From positions 8,184,001 through 8,248,000 of the forward strand of contig JAZAYU010000005.1 in the NCBI GenBank assembly GCA_038501625.1: DNA of 64,000 nucleotides. Direction: 5' to 3'. A program made the position numbers and the translations under genes. The notes beneath the pieces were generated by a model. It worked only from the letters and a program-made list of their open reading frames with translations, was not told the origin of the DNA and did not search any database. This stretch comes from Corbicula japonica (lineage: Eukaryota; Mollusca; Bivalvia; Venerida; Cyrenidae). The stretch's first letter is position 1; each line of letters starts with the position of its first letter. Positions 51,540-62,762 of the stretch are shown here, in pieces.

Positions 51540-51880
51540 CTGAATATCAATCATTCTAACGCACTAAATAAATTTCGAGCAATCTGATTGGTCAGATGGT
51601 GAAAATTTGCGACCGTAAAATTCCTTGTTTACTGTCATTTGACGTTGACGTCATTTCCTGTTATGACAAACAATCCTGAAGAAGGCATTATGGCCGAAAC
51701 GTCGAAACGTGGAAGAGCATTAGAATAGGAATAACCATGCCGTAATTTTGAAGTTTGCGACGGTATACACAGATTTTAATGGTCTTAAATCATAAAAATA
51801 TTTGCGACCATTAAAATCTGTGTATACCGTCGCAAACTTCAAAATTACGGCATGGTTATTCCTATAGTTTAGACCCCAAT
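51540..51880. mobile_element. Foldback element with perfect 60-bp arms and hammerhead-like motif
   Basis: The arms at 51725-51784 and 51806-51865 (ATAGGAATAACCATGCCGTA...TTTTAATGGTC and reverse complement) are essentially exact with a 21-bp loop. Upstream, 51676-51700 reads CTGAAGAAGGCATTATGGCC GAAAC, which fits a hammerhead core (CTGANGA, stem II, GAAA). The segment TTTGCGACC/GGTCGCAAA also recurs at 51606. An old MITE fragment follows at 51880-51912. Confidence 0.6.
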
Positions 51881-51999
51881 CTCACTAATGATCTAGATCT
51901 ACGCTGGTCACAAAACTTAATGTGACATAAGCTGTAATCTTCACTGAAAAAACATTTTTTTTTAAAATGCCTCAGACAGATACATTCATTAATTTCAAA

Positions 52000-52140
52000 C
52001 CCTTCAAATATAGAGTGTGTCATGGAGAAAGGTAACTTTGGTGAATTTTTTTGACATTTAAGTTGTTACTAAAATTGAAAAAAAAAAACAACACATAATA
52101 ATTATATTAGTTTCACATAACTAATAGGTGATTTCGGAAC
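52000..52140. repeat. Fragment of the GGGGCGCG-type MITE
   Basis: AAATATAGAGTGTGTCATGG AGAAAGGTAACTTTGGTGAA TTTTTTTGACAT resembles one terminus plus subterminal part of 639-965; a similar piece is at 60330-60490. The other end is not clear. Confidence 0.4.
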
Positions 52141-52149
52141 ATGCAAACA

Positions 52150-52293
52150 TGCAAGATCATATAACTTAAACTGGAGACCAGTTTCAAATCTCAACCATCT
52201 TATTGACTGAAATGGCAACAATTCACCATTTTAGCCATTCAGATGCTTGAGATTTGAGACTGGTCTCCAATCTCAGTTTTATGATTTTGGGAC
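52150..52293. mobile_element. Pal-1 palindrome, older
   Basis: GCAAGATCATATAACTTAAA ... CTCAGTTTTATGATTTTGGGAC; arms show many mismatches (AACCATCTTATTGACTG vs CATTCAGATGCTTGAG). Confidence 0.75.
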
Positions 52294-52349
52294 TAGATCA
52301 TACATCAGACACTTATTCTTGGGGTAGGCACATAAAATGATATCATCTG

Positions 52350-52588
52350 TTAACCTGTTACACCTTCGGATATGGTTGTTAACCATGTGTGATCAGTGTA
52401 GATCCAGATCAGTAGGTACATATCTGATCTGAATCATCAATAGTAGTCACCTAGTGAGTGGTCAGAAAAAAATGTATTTAAAAGCGAACAGTGCAGATCC
52501 AAATCAGATTGCCTGGATGTGCCGGCTAATTGGAATCCACACTGTTAGCCTATGGATAATAGCCATATTGAATGGAGTAAAGGGTTAC
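52350..52588. mobile_element. TTAA-MITE copy
   Basis: TTAACCTGTTACACCTTCGG ... TGAATGGAGTAAAGGGTTAC. Hairpin 1 decayed, hairpin 2 recognisable. 52589-53110 following is unassigned. Confidence 0.75.
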
Positions 52589-53110
52589 CGTATTACAAAA
52601 TTGTGGATAGGGCAAAAAATGATATAATCTATTAACTATGGTGTTTATACTTAAAAAAGAGTGCTATATTATCAACTCTGATTACGTGATGATACAAACT
52701 GTTAAATATTTGCTATAGAGAAGCCCCCAAAAGAAAGTTTTAATCAAGCTAGTGTTTCAAATCGCTGAACATTCCAGCATTCAGTCATAAATTCTTTCGT
52801 CTAATGATAAATCAGTCAAAACTCCTACTATACTGCAGTCATAAACACTTTGTTAATAACCAAGTGTAACTGAACAATAATAAAGGGCAGTGATTTAGAT
52901 CTTTACAAATTCATGACAATTTTGGGACAAATTAACAACACAGTTTATGAAATTTTGGAATTTCTTCTTTGGGACACACAAAATTTGGAGATGTTGTCAA
53001 ACTGAAAGTTCCAAGTAAACAAATTAACAAGCAAGAGGGACATGAGGCACTAAACTGCTCACCCATGATTCTATGAAAAAAGTCTTTGTTCACATATAGA
53101 AACATGCACT

Positions 53111-53325
53111 TTAACCCGTAACTATTATTTATGGTGTCGATCCAGATTAACCAGCACATCTGTGCCATCTGATCAGGATCTACACTGTTCACATGTTCAT
53201 TCATTAGGTGATTTCTGACCAAGAAGCAAATAGTTTAGTTCCTTATCAGATTTCACAGATGTGCCGGCTGATCTGTATATACACTGTTTGCACTTGTGAT
53301 AAAATGTGTATACATTAAGGGTTAA
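53111..53325. mobile_element. TTAA-MITE copy
   Basis: TTAACCCGTAACTATTATTT ... TATACATTAAGGGTTAA; the inner end repeats diverge, both hairpins present. 53326-53631 is unassigned. Confidence 0.75.
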
Positions 53326-53631
53326 GCATAAAAAAAAACAGAACTTGGTTTTTACCTGTGAAAGATTGTAATATATTTCACTCTTGGAATTATGTATTTT
53401 CACTTGTGGCTACACCAATTGTAAAAATATGAACTATGGAGCTCACTGGTGAAATATATTTCAAAATTACACTGTTAAAAAACAGATACCCTCTATTTAC
53501 AAACTAAAATAATCAATAAAGTAAACCAATGGCCGGGAATATTTATGAGCCCTGGGTAAATAGTTACACACTTTACATGTTAAATATAAATAATGACACC
53601 AAACTTGGCAGCACGTGCCATGGCCCAAGAT

Positions 53632-53767
53632 CATAAAACTGAGATAGGAGACCAGTCTCCAATCTCAAGCATCTTAATGTCTGGATTGGAGGCTTGTTTC
53701 CATTTCAGCCAATCAGATGGTTGAGATCTGAAACTAGTCTCCCATCTTAGTTTTATTATCTTGGGCC
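53632..53767. mobile_element. Pal-1 palindrome
   Basis: GGCCCAAGATCATAAAACTG ... TTAGTTTTATTATCTTGGGCC; the middle of the left arm is replaced (TTAATGTCTGGATTGGAGG). Confidence 0.75.
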
Positions 53768-54412
53768 TATATTTAAACTTTGAGTATTCAAATTGACCTC
53801 ATTTAAAATTCACATTGGCCCCTAATACAGTTTTTCTCGTAACATGACCAATAAATTAGATATACATACAAATCAATATAATAGTGCTTGCATAATGACT
53901 TCATAGAAAGCATTAAACTGTTAAAAAAAACATTTAAAACAAAGAGGGAAAAATAATACGGTAACAGCATCTCACTAAACAAATATAAATGATGTATCAA
54001 TCAATACCTACAGAAATTAAGACAAGTGCAACATCTACAGGAATTGTGCCCCAGGGACCGGGATCCAGACAGGCTTTGTTACAGGATTTATAAACTGGAA
54101 AGTTTCTATACAACAATTACATTAATGCTTACCAAAATAATCAATCAAGCAAAAAGACAAGATGAGTTTGTTTATACCACATAAAGTCATTAAAATTTGA
54201 GACAATTTGGAAATGAGGGAGAAAAATTCGAGGTTTTTAATGCTAAAAAAATGAAAAAACATCTGTAGAAATAACAGAAAGTGAACAAACGACAAAGGCA
54301 TATTTACTGTTCTAAAAAAGCAATCGCTAAATTTTTAAATTTAACATTTCAACACAAATTGGAAAAATTTCTACTTATCAAAAAACAAAGTTAATCTTTT
54401 TTTTAACCCTTT
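53768..54412. other. Unassigned A/T-rich stretch
   Basis: No family recognised. The reverse frame at 53803-54000 is Leu/Tyr/Phe-rich by composition and has no domain. Confidence 0.6.
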
Positions 54413-54629
54413 ACTCAGTAGATACGTCTTCATTAAATGGGCGAACAGTGAAGGTCCACATTAGCTAGCACATCCATGCCCGTCTTATCAGAATCTTCTT
54501 CATTAAGTCAATGCTGACCAGGTAGTGAACAGATAGGTACAAATATCTGCGCAATAAAAGTCAACACTAATGTGCCGACTGATCTGGATCTTCACTCTTT
54601 GCACATTTGATATGGAGTAAACGGATTAT
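54413..54629. mobile_element. Decayed TTAA-MITE
   Basis: TTAACCCTTTACTCAGTAGA ... TGATATGGAGTAAACGGATTA. Hairpin 1 left arm only partly recognisable (GAAGGTCCACATTAGC). 54630-54872 unassigned. Confidence 0.75.
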
Positions 54630-54872
54630 TACATAATTATGTCCTTGGTAATTTTAGTTTATCACGTCACACTTTTAATGATATACAATTATAGACACAA
54701 TAGAACTAAACTACTGTGTTTTTTTCTGGAACTTGTTTACTCTATTATATTTTGAGATTTGAGGGTTTCTTAGAAAGTAGTCAAGATATTTTGTGTGAGA
54801 AAAAATATATCTTTATGCAATATTTTAGAGTTAGTACAGTTTATGCTCTCAGTACGGTTGTACTCATATTTT

Positions 54873-55059
54873 ATTAACCCTTTCCTCCATATATACGCAT
54901 TTTTACGCATGTTCGTCCATCCGTGCCATCTGATCAGGATCTGTACTGGTCACATTTTGGTCAGAAATAATCAAATGAATCAAAAAGCACGGATGTGCTG
55001 GCAGACCTGGATCTACACTGCCCACACAATTAAGGTGTATCTATGGAGGAAAGGATTAA
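54873..55059. mobile_element. TTAA-MITE copy, hairpin arms deleted
   Basis: TTAACCCTTTCCTCCATATA ... CTATGGAGGAAAGGATTAA. The left arms of both hairpins are lost; the right arms remain (ATCTGATCAGGATCTG; GGCAGACCTGGATCTACAC). 55060-55374 is unassigned apart from a TTAACCCTTTCC end fragment at 55275. Confidence 0.8.
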
Positions 55060-55374
55060 CCAAGGTGAAATTCCAATAAAAGAAAGTTCCAGCACAAAAA
55101 AATAGCAATACAAAGATATTTATGACCTTCCTTGTATCTTTAGTAAAACAATGTAGCTATTTATCAAGTTCTCGTACTGCGAGTTAACCTTAAATTTTAA
55201 ACATTTTCAAGACAAGACCATGTGCAATGAAAACAAGACATCCCATACTGTTAAACAAATAATTTATATAATGTTTAACCCTTTCCTAATATAACACAAC
55301 ATAATTGATACATTATTGATACTTAGATCTGACAGTTCATACGAGTGATATTAGCTTTATCATATTAAACTCTT

Positions 55375-55613
55375 TCCTCCATATACATGTATATGCATTT
55401 TTACGCATGTGCGACCAGTGTAGATCCAGATCAGCCGGCACATCCGTGCCATCTGATCAGGATCTACACTAGTCGCATTTTGGTCAGAAATAACCTACTG
55501 AATCAAAACGCGAACAGTTTAGATCCTGATCAGATCGCACGAATGTGCCGGCTGATCTGGATCTAAACTGTTCGCCCATGCAATAAAGCTGTATATATGG
55601 AGAAAAGGGTTAA
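55375..55613. mobile_element. TTAA-MITE copy, best-preserved hairpins
   Basis: TTAAACTCTTTCCTCCATAT ... TATGGAGAAAAGGGTTAA. Both hairpins are close to perfect (GTGTAGATCCAGATCAG CCGGCACATCCGTGCC ...; CAGTTTAGATCCTGATC ...). A good consensus source. Confidence 0.9.
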
Positions 55614-55852
55614 CTCTTCACTTCATGGATATGACTTTTAACCATGTTTGCAACCAGTGTAGATCTAGATCAGCTAGCATATTTGTGCAGTCTCATCTGG
55701 ATCTGAACTGTCAACTTTAGACTTAATACATTATTTCTGACAAAAAGCCACCATTGTAAATTCATATAAGATTGCACAAATGTGCAGGCTGATCTGGATC
55801 TACACTGGTCACCCATAGAATATAAGCCACATCCCATGCTGACAAGGATTCA
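55614..55852. mobile_element. Decayed TTAA-MITE in tandem
   Basis: Follows the previous copy directly: CTCTTCACTTCATGGATATG ... CCCATGCTGACAAGG. Both hairpins visible, ends decayed. Confidence 0.65.
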
Positions 55853-55936
55853 ATGTGAAATCAGGTTGAAATGAAGTTTCTAAGAATGAGAACTCTAAGA
55901 ATGACATCATAAAGTTAAAGCAGACGACCCTTGTTT

Positions 55937-56873
55937 TTGTGTCGCCCTTTCGAAGAAATGGCGATACATAGGGACCGCTTTGTCCGTCCGTCCGTCAGTC
56001 GGTCCGTCACAAAAACTTAACGTTGGCTATAACTTTGACATTTCTTAATATTTCTTCATCAAACTTTCAAATTATATTGCTTATGACAACACGCTCGAGA
56101 TGATACCAAATTCTCAAGGTCAAGGTCACATTTGATGGAGTTATGCCCCTTTTTGTACTTCTATTTAGACATAAAAACTTAACGTTGGCAATAACTTTGC
56201 CATTTCTTTATATTTCTTCATGAAACTTTCTAATTATATTCCTTATGACAACACGCTCCTGATGATACCACATTCTCAAGGTCAAGGTCACATTTGAAGG
56301 AGTTATTTCCCTTTTTACGAAAACTTAACATTGGCTTAAGTGATGATTTATGATGATTTATGATGAAGAAATATTAAGAAATGGCAAAGTTATACTTTGC
56401 CATTTCTTAATATTTCTTCATCAAACTTTCAAATTATATTCCTTATGACAACACGCTCTTGTGATACCACATTCTTTAGGTCAAGGTCACATTTGATGGA
56501 GTTATTTCCCTTTTTACGAAAACTTAACATTGGCTATAACTTTGCCATTTCTTAATATTTCTTCATCAAACTTTCAAATTATATTCCTTATGACAACACG
56601 CTCCTCATAATACCACATTCTTTAGGTCAAGGTCACATTTGATGGAGTTATTCCCCTTTAAATGAAAACTTAACGTTGGATATAACTTTGCCATTTATTA
56701 ATATTTCTTCATCAAACTTTCATATTATACTCCCTATGACAATAGGCTCATGACGATACTATATTCTTAAGGTCAAGTTCACATTTGATGGAGTTATGCC
56801 CCTTTTTGTACTTGCATTTTTATTCCGACTGCACCAGAGGGCGACACAAGTGTTCAACTGAACACCCATCTAG
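55937..56873 (+). mobile_element. Helentron-like element with about 5 tandem cores
   Basis: GTCGCCCTTTCGAAGAAATG GCGATACATAGGG, CCGTCCGTCCGTCAGTCGGT, then cores of about 145 bp (AACTTAACGTTGGCTATAAC, TTTGCCATTTCTTAATATTTC, TTATGACAACACGCTC, CAAGGTCACATTTGATGGAG). One contains a small inverted segment (TGAAGAAATATTAAGAAATGGC at about 56363-56385). 3' hairpin GTGTTCAACTGAACAC, CCATCTAG before T. Confidence 0.8.
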
Positions 56874-57773
56874 TTATTAATTTTGGAGAGGAATTTTAAT
56901 TCATGGAACAAAATATAATAAACTTAAATATCTTTTTAATTAATAGATAAATGGTAATTTCAACAAGTAGCGGCATCTAAAATTGTCAATAGTTTTACTA
57001 AAGGCACTTCTTTAGTTTGGTACAGCTCATTTCTACAGTGGAGTTTAAAAAAAACAGCATGAGTTTCCATTAATCTAGTTTTTTTATGAGATCGGAATTT
57101 CAGTTGACGGTCAACCGACTTCATAATACTTTACGCCTCTTTACGGCGAAAAGTGTACTTTACATACTTTAGGTACTCTGGAATAGATATTTGGAAATTA
57201 TGACGAGTAACTGTACAACAGCTGTTATTCTCTGAAGTGTTGCAATACAGGCCCGACTTCTAAATCTGTAACAGATTGTGAGTTTACAACTGAATGTATA
57301 TTTAAAACACTGAAAGCTCATGGTTACATTTATTTAGAAACATTTAAACAGCAATGGAAATGAGCATTATTCTGGTCACTTCTTAATTTGTAAGCAATGA
57401 TGGTGAAAACATAATTTTTCTACAAATATACACCTATGTGATTTAATAGGCTGTACCTTTCCCTTTAAACTTATATTTTTTGCAAACTTATAAACCAAAC
57501 AAAAAAAATTCCGGTAATATAACAGGAATGCCACAAAGGAATCAGTATCTACTACATACAAGTATTTCACTAAGTAATAACAAATGAATATATTGAGCAA
57601 ATAAACATAAAGAAATTCAGAAATGAACAAGATAATTATATACAGCTCAAAAAACAAAATCACCAGGTCTTTAAAGAACAGCAACAATGAATACCAATTA
57701 ATACCCAGCACCATCAATTTAAATACATAATAAAACATATTCATGCAAGCAGTAAGAAAATGTATTATAATAA
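56874..57773. other. Unassigned A/T-rich stretch
   Basis: No family recognised. The 144-codon reverse frame at 57376-57810 starts inside a Pal-1 arm and runs through very A/T-rich sequence (Phe/Leu/Tyr/Ile-rich translation); I do not regard it as a gene. Confidence 0.6.
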
Positions 57774-57835
57774 GCCAATCAGATGCTTGAGATTTGAGAC
57801 TGGTTTCCAATCACAGTTTTATAGTCTATAAAGTC
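57774..57835. mobile_element. Pal-1 half (right arm)
   Basis: AGCCAATCAGATGCTTGAGA TTTGAGACTGGTTTCC ... CAGTTTTATAGTC. The left arm is absent. Confidence 0.75.
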
Positions 57836-58977
57836 TTTGAACTTTCTCTCAAGACAAAACAAAGCCATCAATTACATATATACATTCTATGACATATGGA
57901 TTTTTACAGAAACAAAGCTCAACAATTTTACTTCAATAAAATTATATTTTCTTTCGTGATTTATGTGTAATACACATATAAAAGCATGTTAAGCAAATGC
58001 TACAACTCAAAATTTCTAAGATAATTCTAAATTCGAAGCAAAATAACGCTCCATCACTGTCTAAAAGTTGATTGCATGCCGATTATGTTGTCACACTAGA
58101 CCATGTGATTGGGCCCTCAGACATGGTATATACCATGTTATTATGCATATGCGAGGGTCTAATTGCAAAAAACAATTACAGCATATACTTGAGAAAGCAA
58201 AATGATGGATGAAATGAAATCACAAGAAAATACAATGCATTAAAACCCAGACAATTTCTAATCAATATGTTGTAATTGTATACTTTGTTTGAAATAGATC
58301 ACAAATTATAACACCCAGATGTAGAAGCCTATTACCGTTCTCTATCAAGCACAAAAACTTGTTATATCTAAATATTATGTATAGTTTCCAAGCGTGATAA
58401 CAAAAATTAAGATTTATTTGTGCCTGGCAGTGAATTATAGAATTTTCTATGTAATTATTTAAGTAATTGTAATGCCTGACAAAGAAAAAAGTTAATCACA
58501 GAAATGATTATAACCATAATTTGAATACTGTGGTATCATTATATTTGCACATGTTTAAAAATTTCGCGTATTTCACGCTAGGCTAAATGCGCGAATTGAA
58601 ACCCAACTAAAAATTACACCATGCAATAATATTTGTTAAATAGAGAAATACAATTGCATGATTTTAGGCCTGTCCGAATATATCATTTGATGCTTTTGCA
58701 CCAATATTCATCCCTGCAAAATAAAATGATAACACAGTAAAGATATGGTTGATCATGCAGCAAATGTTATTTTTCTATCTATGTGATGTCATACACTTAC
58801 AACAGAGCAATACAAATTAATAATGTTAAAAAAATAATTTAAAATCGCCTGTTCATCAAAAAATGGTAATTGGTGTATAAACAGTTAAAGAAATCTAAAC
58901 AAAAGACATCTATTAAACAGACCTTCTGAAGGCTTTTACAAAATAAATCAGTTTAGAGAATGTAACTAAATAACAGT
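57836..58977. other. Unassigned A/T-rich stretch
   Basis: About 1.1 kb with no repeat family, splice-bounded frame or RNA gene seen. Confidence 0.55.
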
Positions 58978-59320
58978 TTAACCCGTCACTAAATGGATAT
59001 ATTGATTTTCATCCCATGTGCGACCAATGTAGATCCAGATCAACCTGCATGTCTGTTTTTAGATCCACTGGACTTCAGAACAGTGTAGCTCCATCTGTGC
59101 CCAAGGTTATAAACTGAGCATGGAAACCAGTCTCAAATCTCAAGCATCTGATTGGCTGAAATGGCGACCAGTCGCCATTTCAGCCAATCAGATGCTTGAG
59201 ATTTGAGACTGGTTTCCAACCTTAGCTTTATACCCTTCAGGCCAGATGCATGATGGTGTGCTGTAATCTGGATCTACCAAGTTTCCCATGTGATAAAAAG
59301 CAAACCAAGAAGGAAAGGGT
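58978..59320. mobile_element. TTAA-MITE carrying Pal-1
   Basis: TTAACCCGTCACTAAATGGA ... AACCAAGAAGGAAAGGG. Pal-1 at 59099-59243 has inserted after CAGTGTAGCTCCATCTGT. Confidence 0.7.
59099..59243. mobile_element. Pal-1 inside a TTAA-MITE
   Basis: GCCCAAGGTTATAAACTGAG ... CTTAGCTTTATACCCTTCAGGCC, centre GGCGACCAGTCGCC, arms almost exact. Confidence 0.85.
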
Positions 59321-59537
59321 TTGCCCTTTACACGGTGAATATGCCTGTTATTACATGGGCATCCATCAGCAACATCTATGCCACCTGATCTGGATCTACA
59401 CTGTTTGCTTCTTTTTTAGAAACAACATTATAAAGCATTCAGTGTTGATCCTGATCAGATTGATAGATGTTCCAGCCAATCTGGATCTACAGTTTGCCCA
59501 TGGGATCTCAGCCATACCCCATGAAGTTAAGGGTTAA
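59321..59537. mobile_element. TTAA-MITE copy, tandem
   Basis: TTGCCCTTTACACGGTGAAT ... CATGAAGTTAAGGGTTAA; hairpin 1 left arm short, hairpin 2 present. Confidence 0.75.
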
Positions 59538-59654
59538 ACTATCCTTTAATATTCTATAACATGAAATATTAAGACAACAACTGCAGTGCACCATAACATT
59601 ATTATTGTAAATAGAAGGATATGAACACTAGAATATAATATCACATGAAAAGCA

Positions 59655-60185
59655 AGGTCATGTGACATGGCAAAATTTGTTACAGCTTTGATCATTGGTC
59701 AGCTAATTATGGGCCTTAACACATCCTTGCTTGTTTTGCCCAATCAAAGCTCTCCAGACAAAGCATGAGAAATGGCCCAGAATGTTACAACTTTGATCAT
59801 TGGTCAGCTAATAATGTGCCATAGCACATTCTTGAATGTTCTGACCAATTAAAGCCCTTTTAGACAAGGTCATGTGACATGGCATAGATTTAACACCATT
59901 CATGTAATGGGACTCAGCATATCCTTGGATGTTCTGACCAATCGTCATTCAGGTAATATGGCATGGCACATCCTTGGAAATTCTGACCAATCATCATTCA
60001 GGTAATGTTTCATGGCATTGATGTTCTGACCAATCATCATTCAGGTAATGTTGCATGGCACAATTGTTCTGACCAAATGTCATTCAGGTAATATGGCACA
60101 TCCTTGGAAGTTCTGACCAATCGTCATTCAGGTAATGTGGCATGGCACGGATGTTCTGACCAATCAAAGCTCTCCAGGTAAGGGG
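59655..60185. repeat. Degenerate tandem of about 40-80 bp
   Basis: Repeating pieces: GTTCTGACCAATC(A/G)TCATTC, AGGTAATRTGGCATGGCACA, TCCTTGGA(A/T)(G/A)TTCTGACC, with longer early versions (GACAAGGTCATGTGACATGG, AACTTTGATCATTGGTCAGC). Unit length is irregular. No frame. Confidence 0.8.
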
Positions 60186-61133
60186 AGTCCACTCACTGTT
60201 ATAAGCAGAAAACTTTATTCTGAAATATAAAAGTAAATGGCTATGGTTATGTAAAGGAAGATAACAAGAGTTTCATCAGGTCCAGAATTACTCTAATGGT
60301 CTAAAAAATCTTTCAGCTATATGTATTATTGTGGCACATAATGGGAAAAGGTGTCATTAGTGAATTTTTTGACATGTTTTATTACTATATTTGGAAAGAA
60401 CTATAAATTGATTATTATTTTCCCATAATTCATAAGTGATTTTAAAAAAAATATTTTGATGGTATACGTTATTTTTACACAAAATGCGTAAGACATAAGA
60501 AACTTATGTAATTATGGTGTTGTTCTTTGTTGATCCAGATAAGAGAAAGTTTGCTATTATAATGTGGTGTTCTTTGCTGACCGAGATAAGGGAAACTTTG
60601 TAATTATAATGTTTGAGATAGAAAATTCTATTAAATGTATCCAATTTTCACATAACCAGCACAGCTAATAAGAGCTAAGCTGTTTAAAGCAAATTATGGA
60701 AAAGAATCGAGCATAATTCACAATCCATTAAAGCAGACGGGAAATGAGACGAAATTAGACTAATGATCTCAGAAAAGCATTTATCTCTATGCAATGTCAC
60801 ATCCCAATTTAAAACCATCAGTGATTTCGGATGAAATAATTAGTCCTTTGATGGTGAATCACTACAGCAGCCAAGTCAGATCCTGTAATTACCTCACAAA
60901 ACCCTCCCTGTATTTGATGTACAGAAATCTGCATCTATTTATATGTTATTACAAAGACAAGCCTTCCTTCAAACTGTGGAGACCACCACAGGGAGTCAAG
61001 AAAAACATCCAGACAAACATTTGACCAATTCATTTTGGTGATTGATATTTTGCTTTTTGTGGCAGAAAATTTCAGGTAACTAGGATTTCAGATCAAGGAG
61101 ACATTTTTTTTTTATTTTGCCAACTTAAGGGTT
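60186..61133. other. Mostly repeat-poor island
   Basis: 60330-60490 resembles a fragment of the GGGGCGCG-type MITE (CACATAATGGGAAAAGGTG). 60600-61060 is single-copy, with TAATTAGT/AATAATTAG sites and a 76-codon + frame at 60794-61024 lacking splice signals or a known domain. Candidate regulatory or exon sequence, unproven. Confidence 0.4.
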
Positions 61134-61283
61134 TTAACCCTTTCCTCCATAGACACACCTTTATTGCATGGGCGAACAGTTTAGATCCAGATCAGCCGAC
61201 ACATCCATGCCATCTGTGCCGGCTGATCTGGATGTACACTGGTCGCAAACACATAAAAATGCGTATATAGGGAGGAGAGTTAA
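61134..61283. mobile_element. Short TTAA-MITE
   Basis: TTAACCCTTTCCTCCATAGA ... ATATAGGGAGGAGAGTTAA; hairpins fused by an internal deletion (CATCTGTGCCGGCTGATC). Confidence 0.85.
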
Positions 61284-62471
61284 GCAGTCTTTTAGAAAAA
61301 TGTAGCAGGGATTTCAATAGCTTTTGAAAAAACAGGTCTTTTGACCCCTATTAAGCATTTTCAAGGCGTCATAATCAGATCATCCCAAATCATGTGTTGT
61401 ATTCTGCAAACTTTACTACTTATCAAATTGCTTGGATTCATTTAAATTTATTTTCAAGGGTCAATAAATATTTACATCATATTTAAAATGCAATAGACAC
61501 AATATTTATCCTTTTTTGCCAAATTTGACCACTTTTTCGAAATTCACCTGCAACAAAATGACCCCAAGTTCAAGAGGTGGGGTATATGTGAAACATTTAA
61601 ATTGGCTTGCATCAAAAAGCTAAAACCTGCATTATTCGATTAAAATCCTGCCATGAAGTGAAAAATTTATCTATTAACCTAACATTTATCTATTAACTTA
61701 TAAGAGGGAGAATTTAAGGACATCATTCTCCATTTTAGCTTTTCCATAGGATGTAGAAATAAAAATATGAAACTAATAAGTGTTTACTAATAAGTGTTTT
61801 GCAAGAGATAAGCCTTATTTGCTTATCCAGTACACCAAGTAAAGTATATTGAAATTAGAGTTGTTTCCCTTTGATTAAAATTTGAATCAGACTTTCAATG
61901 AGTGCGGTATAGGTTTTCTGTATTTGTTGAACTTTCGCCTATAGATTATCTTTTTCCCAAGATTCTTTCCTTTATTTCTGTTTCATAGCGACCTCGCGTA
62001 ATTTGATTAAACCGTCCTATCAACCCTTCAATCAATACCACAAATTATAAATCTTAGCAGAAAATGGAAAAGCTACATAATTAAACAACAGGAAAATGCC
62101 TTTTACGCAAATGATTTCTAAGAAAGTGATTAGTTAGAGTCCTATGAGCTTTCCCTATCATTTTTTCCTTTCATTAGTGTGTATTGAAAGTGTTTTTCTG
62201 GTCCCGACATTTAGACCGTTAATTAAGATCGGAGCTGTGAAGTATAATGAACTGTCAGAATCGTGGTGCCGTAGCATTGATCTTCCGAACTAAAATATTG
62301 AAGTTCTTACGGCAATTATTCTACGCTTGATTGTCTTAGGACAATGGTGCAACGAAGACAGACCGAGGTCGTAGACATAGGGCAAGATGATCTCTTTTCT
62401 TTAAAAGAAAGTTTCAAAACTCTTGTTGGACATAGTCATCATACAATCATACAAGGGATATGACCGCAGTA
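61284..62471. other. Repeat-poor island
   Basis: About 1.2 kb without recognised repeats. 61900-62440 has higher complexity (CGACCTCGCGTAATTTGATT; GTTAATTAAGATCGGAGC) and a 39-codon frame from ATG at 62343 (MVQRRQTEVVDIGQDDLF...). No splice-bounded match to a known protein. Confidence 0.4.
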
Positions 62472-62682
62472 ATCCAAAGGGGAATAGTGTAGATCCAGAT
62501 CAGCTTGCACATCTAAACTGTCAGATCAGGATCTACACTGTTCAATGTTAGCTTCAATAGGTTTTCTGACCAAGAAGCAACATGTGTAGATCCAGATTAG
62601 ATGACACATGTGCCTGCTGATCTGGATCTACACTGGTTGCACATGTGATAAAACCCATATATATGGAGTAAAAAGGGTAATA
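62472..62682. mobile_element. TTAA-MITE, left end decayed
   Basis: TCCAAAGGGGAATAGTGTAG ... ATATATGGAGTAAAAAGGGTAA; both hairpins good. Confidence 0.75.
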
Positions 62683-62762
62683 TATCAATAAGCATTCTCC
62701 TTTCTTTTAATTTTGAAATCAATACAAGGTGATTATGAAATCAAACCATTGTAAACACATAC

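Noticed and set aside
57376..57810. 144-codon reverse-strand frame resembling a membrane protein
   Set aside because: It starts inside a Pal-1 arm and consists of A/T-rich sequence that translates to Phe/Leu/Tyr/Ile; no domain, no splice signals.
60794..61024. 76-codon + frame as a gene
   Set aside because: No domain, no splice context and no start context; kept only as part of a repeat-poor island.
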